Positions 5,435 to 8,193 of a stretch of 8,193 nucleotides of DNA are shown here, one piece after another. Origin of the DNA: Actinomycetes bacterium. Lineage in GTDB: Bacteria > Actinomycetota > Acidimicrobiia > Acidimicrobiales > Acidimicrobiaceae. Location: positions 1 through 8,193 of the forward strand of contig JAKAPB010000057.1 of assembly GCA_021823045.1 (NCBI GenBank), written 5' to 3'. The position numbers and the translations under genes are program-made. Position 1 is the stretch's first letter. The number at the start of each line of letters is the position of its first letter. A model generated the notes under the pieces. The model did no database searches. It had not been told where the DNA came from and was given only the letters and a program-made list of their open reading frames with translations.

Positions 5435-6685
5435 ATGCTCCAACAGATCGAAGGGTCACTTGCTGTCGCCAAAGCTACCGCCTTGTGTAGGCCAGAGGTA
5501 ATCTGCGCGTATCCAATATCGCCTCAAACGCACATAGTCGAAAATCTTTCGGTGATGGTCAAGAGCGGAGAGCTTAGGCCTTGCGAATTTGTCAATGTGG
5601 AATCTGAGTTTGCTGCGATGTCCGTGGCGATCGGGGCTTCTGCGGCGGGCGCTCGGTCGTATACCGCTACCGCTAGCCAGGGGCTTCTCTTTATGATCGA
5701 AGCCGTGTATAACGCAGCAGGGCTTGGCCTACCCATTGTGATGACCCTAGCGAACAGGGCGATTGGTGCCCCAATAAATATTTGGAATGACCATACCGAC
5801 TCGATGGCAGTAAGGGATTCGGGTTGGATACAGCTCTACGCAGAGACTAATCAAGATGCCGTCGACCTCCATATCCAAGCCTTCAGGCTCGCAGAGGAGA
5901 TATCACTACCTGTCATGGTCAACATGGATGGTTTCATCCTCACCCACGCAGTAGAGCGGATCGACATCCCCGAACAGGAGCAGGTGGATCGCTTCCTCCC
6001 CCACTTCGAACCCAAACAGATCCTCGATCCCAACGACCCAGTCTCAATAGGCTCGATGGTTGGACCAGAGGCCTTCAGCGAAGTGAGATACCTAGCCCAT
6101 GCGAAGCAGCTGCTCGCACTGGAACGCATACCGGAGATAGCCAGTGAGTTCGAATCCATCTTCTCTCGCTATGCGGGTGGACTGGTAAGCAGTTACCACC
6201 TTGAAGGTGCCGAGACTGTCGTTGTAGCTATGGGTTCAATCCTGGGAACGATCAAGGACGCAGTCGACGAACTTCGGGAATCGGGCCTTTCGATCGGAGT
6301 CCTTGGGATAACCACTTTTCGACCCTTCCCGTTAGACGCCGTAAGGGCTGCTCTTTCGGGCGCAAAGCGAGTTGTAGTGATCGAAAAGGCGTTCTCAGTT
6401 GGTCTTGGCGGCATACTGAGTGCCAACATCACAGCGTCTTTAGGAAGCGCCTCGATAAAGCGCTACTCCGTGGTCGCTGGACTTGGCGGACGGTCAATTC
6501 TGCGCTCTTCCCTGGTGGACTTCTTCAAGCTGGCCGACGAAGACGAGATTGACGAACTGACATTCTTAGACCTCAATCACGATGTCATAGAGCGTGAAAT
6601 GCACCGAATGCAAACCTCGGTTCGCCCCGGACCCGCAGCAGAACACATCGTCCACGACCTTGGCCATAGCGCCAAGGCTAACTGA
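5435..6685 (+). CDS. porA: 2-oxoacid (pyruvate):ferredoxin oxidoreductase, alpha subunit
   Basis: A 416-aa alpha subunit providing the pyrimidine-side thiamine diphosphate domain and the transketolase-C-like domain of the complex. The N-terminal GSLAVAKAT (7-15) and YPISPQT (26-32) match the porA G-x-x-A-x-A and YPITPST motifs, with Pro-Ile-Ser replacing Pro-Ile-Thr. FVNVESEFAA (52-61) carries the Glu expected to activate the cofactor. TATASQGLLFM (77-87) is the porA T-x-T-S-S-Q-G equivalent, with Ala-Ser in place of Ser-Ser. PF01855 spans about 15-240; a second domain starts near 260 (VVVAMGS at 262-268) and runs to about 360. It is slightly longer than many alpha subunits because of a charged tail (about 366-416). 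The ATG follows AAGGA by 7 nt. It is followed after 12 nt by the beta gene, consistent with translational coupling. Confidence 0.93.
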   Translation: MLQQIEGSLAVAKATALCRPEVICAYPISPQTHIVENLSVMVKSGELRPCEFVNVESEFAAMSVAIGASAAGARSYTATASQGLLFMIEAVYNAAGLGLPIVMTLANRAIGAPINIWNDHTDSMAVRDSGWIQLYAETNQDAVDLHIQAFRLAEEISLPVMVNMDGFILTHAVERIDIPEQEQVDRFLPHFEPKQILDPNDPVSIGSMVGPEAFSEVRYLAHAKQLLALERIPEIASEFESIFSRYAGGLVSSYHLEGAETVVVAMGSILGTIKDAVDELRESGLSIGVLGITTFRPFPLDAVRAALSGAKRVVVIEKAFSVGLGGILSANITASLGSASIKRYSVVAGLGGRSILRSSLVDFFKLADEDEIDELTFLDLNHDVIEREMHRMQTSVRPGPAAEHIVHDLGHSAKAN

Positions 6686-6697
6686 GAGGGGACCCCC

Positions 6698-7747
6698 GTG
6701 GGCTACCAACCAATCAAGTTTTACCAGACCGGAAGCTTCGTTGTAGGAAATAGGCTGCTAGAAGCGCAGGACCGCACGGTTCAGGCGGACATGAAGCGTA
6801 CCAACTCCTTGACCCTCGGCCATAGAGCCTGCCAGGGGTGCGGCGAAGCCCTCGGGGCGCGCTATGCCATCGACGCCGCGATGAGGGCTACCGAGGGAAA
6901 AGTCATAGCCGCAAATGCCACCGGTTGTCTCGAGGTGTTTACCACCCCATTTCCTGAGACTTCGTGGCAGATACCCTGGATCCACTCACTGTTCGGAAAT
7001 GCGGCGGCGGTCGGAACGGGAATTGCCGCTGCTATGAAGGCAAAAGGGCGCGAGGATGTGCGCGTCGTGGCCCAGGCTGGCGACGGGGGAACCGTCGACA
7101 TTGGCTTCGGGGTACTCTCTGGGATGTTCGAGAGAAACGATGATGTACTGTTCATCTGCTACGATAACGAAGCCTATATGAACACCGGCGTACAGCGCTC
7201 GGGAGCAACACCGCCAGCAGCCAAGACGTCCACCACTGAGGCCGTCGGAGCGCATCCGGGCGCAGATTTTGGCAAAGGCAAGAACCTACCACTCATAGCT
7301 ATGGCCCATGAGATACCCTATGTTGCGACAGCTACGGTTGCCGAACTTCACGACCTTGAGTACAAAGTCGAAAAGGCGATGTCTTTCCGGGGCGCTAGGT
7401 ATCTTCACGTGCTAGTACCGTGTCCCCTCGGTTGGGGATCTGCCCCGTCAGACACCATCAGACTCTCAAGACTTGCTAAAGAGTCTGGTCTATTCCCAGT
7501 ATTTGAGGCGGAATACGGCGAGGTCATTGGATCGTCAAAGATCCGTTCCCAAGTTCCAGTTGAAGAGTATTTGCGTCCACAAAGGCGTTATCAACACCTC
7601 TTCCGGCCAAAGCCCGACACTGGGGTGATTGCTCAGCTCCAGGCAATAGCGGACAAGAATATCCGACGATTTGACCTCCTTGATACCCGATCCACAAACC
7701 CAACCGAACTCACGCCAGCCGACCAAGACACACTCCAGACGAGGTAA
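6698..7747 (+). CDS. porB: 2-oxoacid (pyruvate):ferredoxin oxidoreductase, beta subunit
   Basis: A 349-aa beta subunit binding the thiamine diphosphate pyrophosphate/Mg2+ and one [4Fe-4S] cluster. CQGCGEALGARY (45-56) supplies two cluster cysteines (Cys45, Cys48); Cys77 in ATGCLEVF and Cys242 in PCPLGWG complete the four expected for PorB. GDGG (128-131) through DNEAYMNTG (156-164) is the TPP-binding motif, and the following VQRSGATP is typical of pyruvate-type enzymes. The start is GTG at 6698, with GAGGGG six nt upstream and overlapping the alpha stop. A downstream ATG (6791, residue 32) has a poorer site. The chosen start gives about 30 extra N-terminal residues (FYQTGSFVVGNRL...) relative to short PorB proteins. 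A C-terminal extension (about 300-349) is also present. The stop is 8 nt before the next gene. No ferredoxin-like delta subunit lies between the subunit genes. Confidence 0.93.
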   Translation: MGYQPIKFYQTGSFVVGNRLLEAQDRTVQADMKRTNSLTLGHRACQGCGEALGARYAIDAAMRATEGKVIAANATGCLEVFTTPFPETSWQIPWIHSLFGNAAAVGTGIAAAMKAKGREDVRVVAQAGDGGTVDIGFGVLSGMFERNDDVLFICYDNEAYMNTGVQRSGATPPAAKTSTTEAVGAHPGADFGKGKNLPLIAMAHEIPYVATATVAELHDLEYKVEKAMSFRGARYLHVLVPCPLGWGSAPSDTIRLSRLAKESGLFPVFEAEYGEVIGSSKIRSQVPVEEYLRPQRRYQHLFRPKPDTGVIAQLQAIADKNIRRFDLLDTRSTNPTELTPADQDTLQTR

Positions 7748-7755
7748 CGAAAAAG

Positions 7756-8193
7756 ATGGATAAGCCTTATGCAATAACTCTTGAAGTCGGCACAAGCCGT
7801 TCAAACAAGACCGGAAGCTGGAGGGTCGAAAGGCCGGTATACCTTGACCGGCTTCCACCGTGTAACCAGGAGTGCCCGGCCGGAGAAAATATCCAGGGTT
7901 GGCTCTACCACGCCGAAGAGGGGAACTACGAAGAAGCCTGGCAGGTACTAATGGCCGACAACCCGATGCCGGCAGTCATGGGGAGGGTCTGCTACCACAC
8001 CTGCGAGACCGCTTGCAACCGGGCGCAACTCGATGTTGCCGTCGGGATCAATTCAGTCGAAAGATTTCTTGGTGACATTGCCCTAGAAAAGGGTTGGAAA
8101 CCACGACAATTAGCCGCCGAGACAAACAAGAACGTACTCGTCATCGGGGCTGGACCCTCGGGACTTTCCGCCGCCTACCACCTTCGTAAACCC
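7756..8193 (+). CDS. GltD-like Fe-S/FAD NAD(P)-binding oxidoreductase, N-terminal part (runs off window)
   Basis: An open frame of 146 codons reaches the window edge without a stop. PPCNQECPAG (34-43) and GRVCYHTCETACNR (76-89) contain Cys36, Cys40, Cys79, Cys83 and Cys87. This is the N-terminal Fe-S helical domain pattern of glutamate synthase small subunit (GltD) and dihydropyrimidine dehydrogenase relatives. VLVIGAGPSGLSAAYHL (127-143) begins the FAD-binding Rossmann fold with G-x-G-x-x-G. It starts 8 nt after the beta-subunit stop. GAGGT overlapping that stop can serve as ribosome binding site, about 10 nt from the ATG. The position in a por operon suggests electron exchange between reduced ferredoxin/PFOR and NAD(P). 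It is unlikely to be a genuine glutamate synthase subunit, as no gltB is near. A C-terminal ferredoxin domain, which would act as the missing delta subunit, is possible but lies outside the window. Confidence 0.85.
   Translation, partial: MDKPYAITLEVGTSRSNKTGSWRVERPVYLDRLPPCNQECPAGENIQGWLYHAEEGNYEEAWQVLMADNPMPAVMGRVCYHTCETACNRAQLDVAVGINSVERFLGDIALEKGWKPRQLAAETNKNVLVIGAGPSGLSAAYHLRKP

Overview
The window has moderate GC. Its genes start with ATG, GTG and TTG behind purine-rich Shine-Dalgarno sites. A lipoprotein GH3 enzyme with the KHFPGLG...GNTD variant, an NCS1 permease and a multi-subunit ferredoxin oxidoreductase suggest an actinobacterium. A moderate-GC, acidimicrobium-like lineage would fit, but that is an inference from gene style and not a demonstrated assignment.

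Layout. Positions 236-2994 hold two minus-strand genes: an NCS1 nucleobase/cation symporter (GTG start, textbook AGGAGG), then, 140 nt downstream, a lipoprotein GH3 beta-N-acetylhexosaminidase-like enzyme (TTG start). Positions 2995-4798 are about 1.8 kb with no intact gene. This stretch holds the leader of the permease, a set of inverted repeats including a possible pseudoknotted RNA (3586-3664), and a decayed, internally deleted TnpB (IS200/IS605/IS607-type) relic (4008-4343) followed by a perfect hairpin. An AT-rich tract with several palindromes then leads into the next operon.

Positions 4799-8193 form a tight plus-strand operon. It encodes the gamma, alpha and beta subunits of a pyruvate (or other 2-oxoacid):ferredoxin oxidoreductase, followed by the N-terminal part of a GltD-like Fe-S/flavin NAD(P)-binding oxidoreductase that runs off the window. 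Together these would oxidise a 2-oxoacid to acyl-CoA and CO2 and pass electrons through Fe-S clusters. The last gene is a plausible link between the ferredoxin pool and NAD(P)H. No delta (2x[4Fe-4S] ferredoxin) subunit is seen in the window. It may be fused to the C-terminus of the last protein or lie downstream.

The least ordinary material is in the 1.8 kb gap: the TnpB relic, whose zinc-ribbon cysteines are lost, and the nested stem/pseudoknot candidate. No previously undescribed protein system was identified with confidence.
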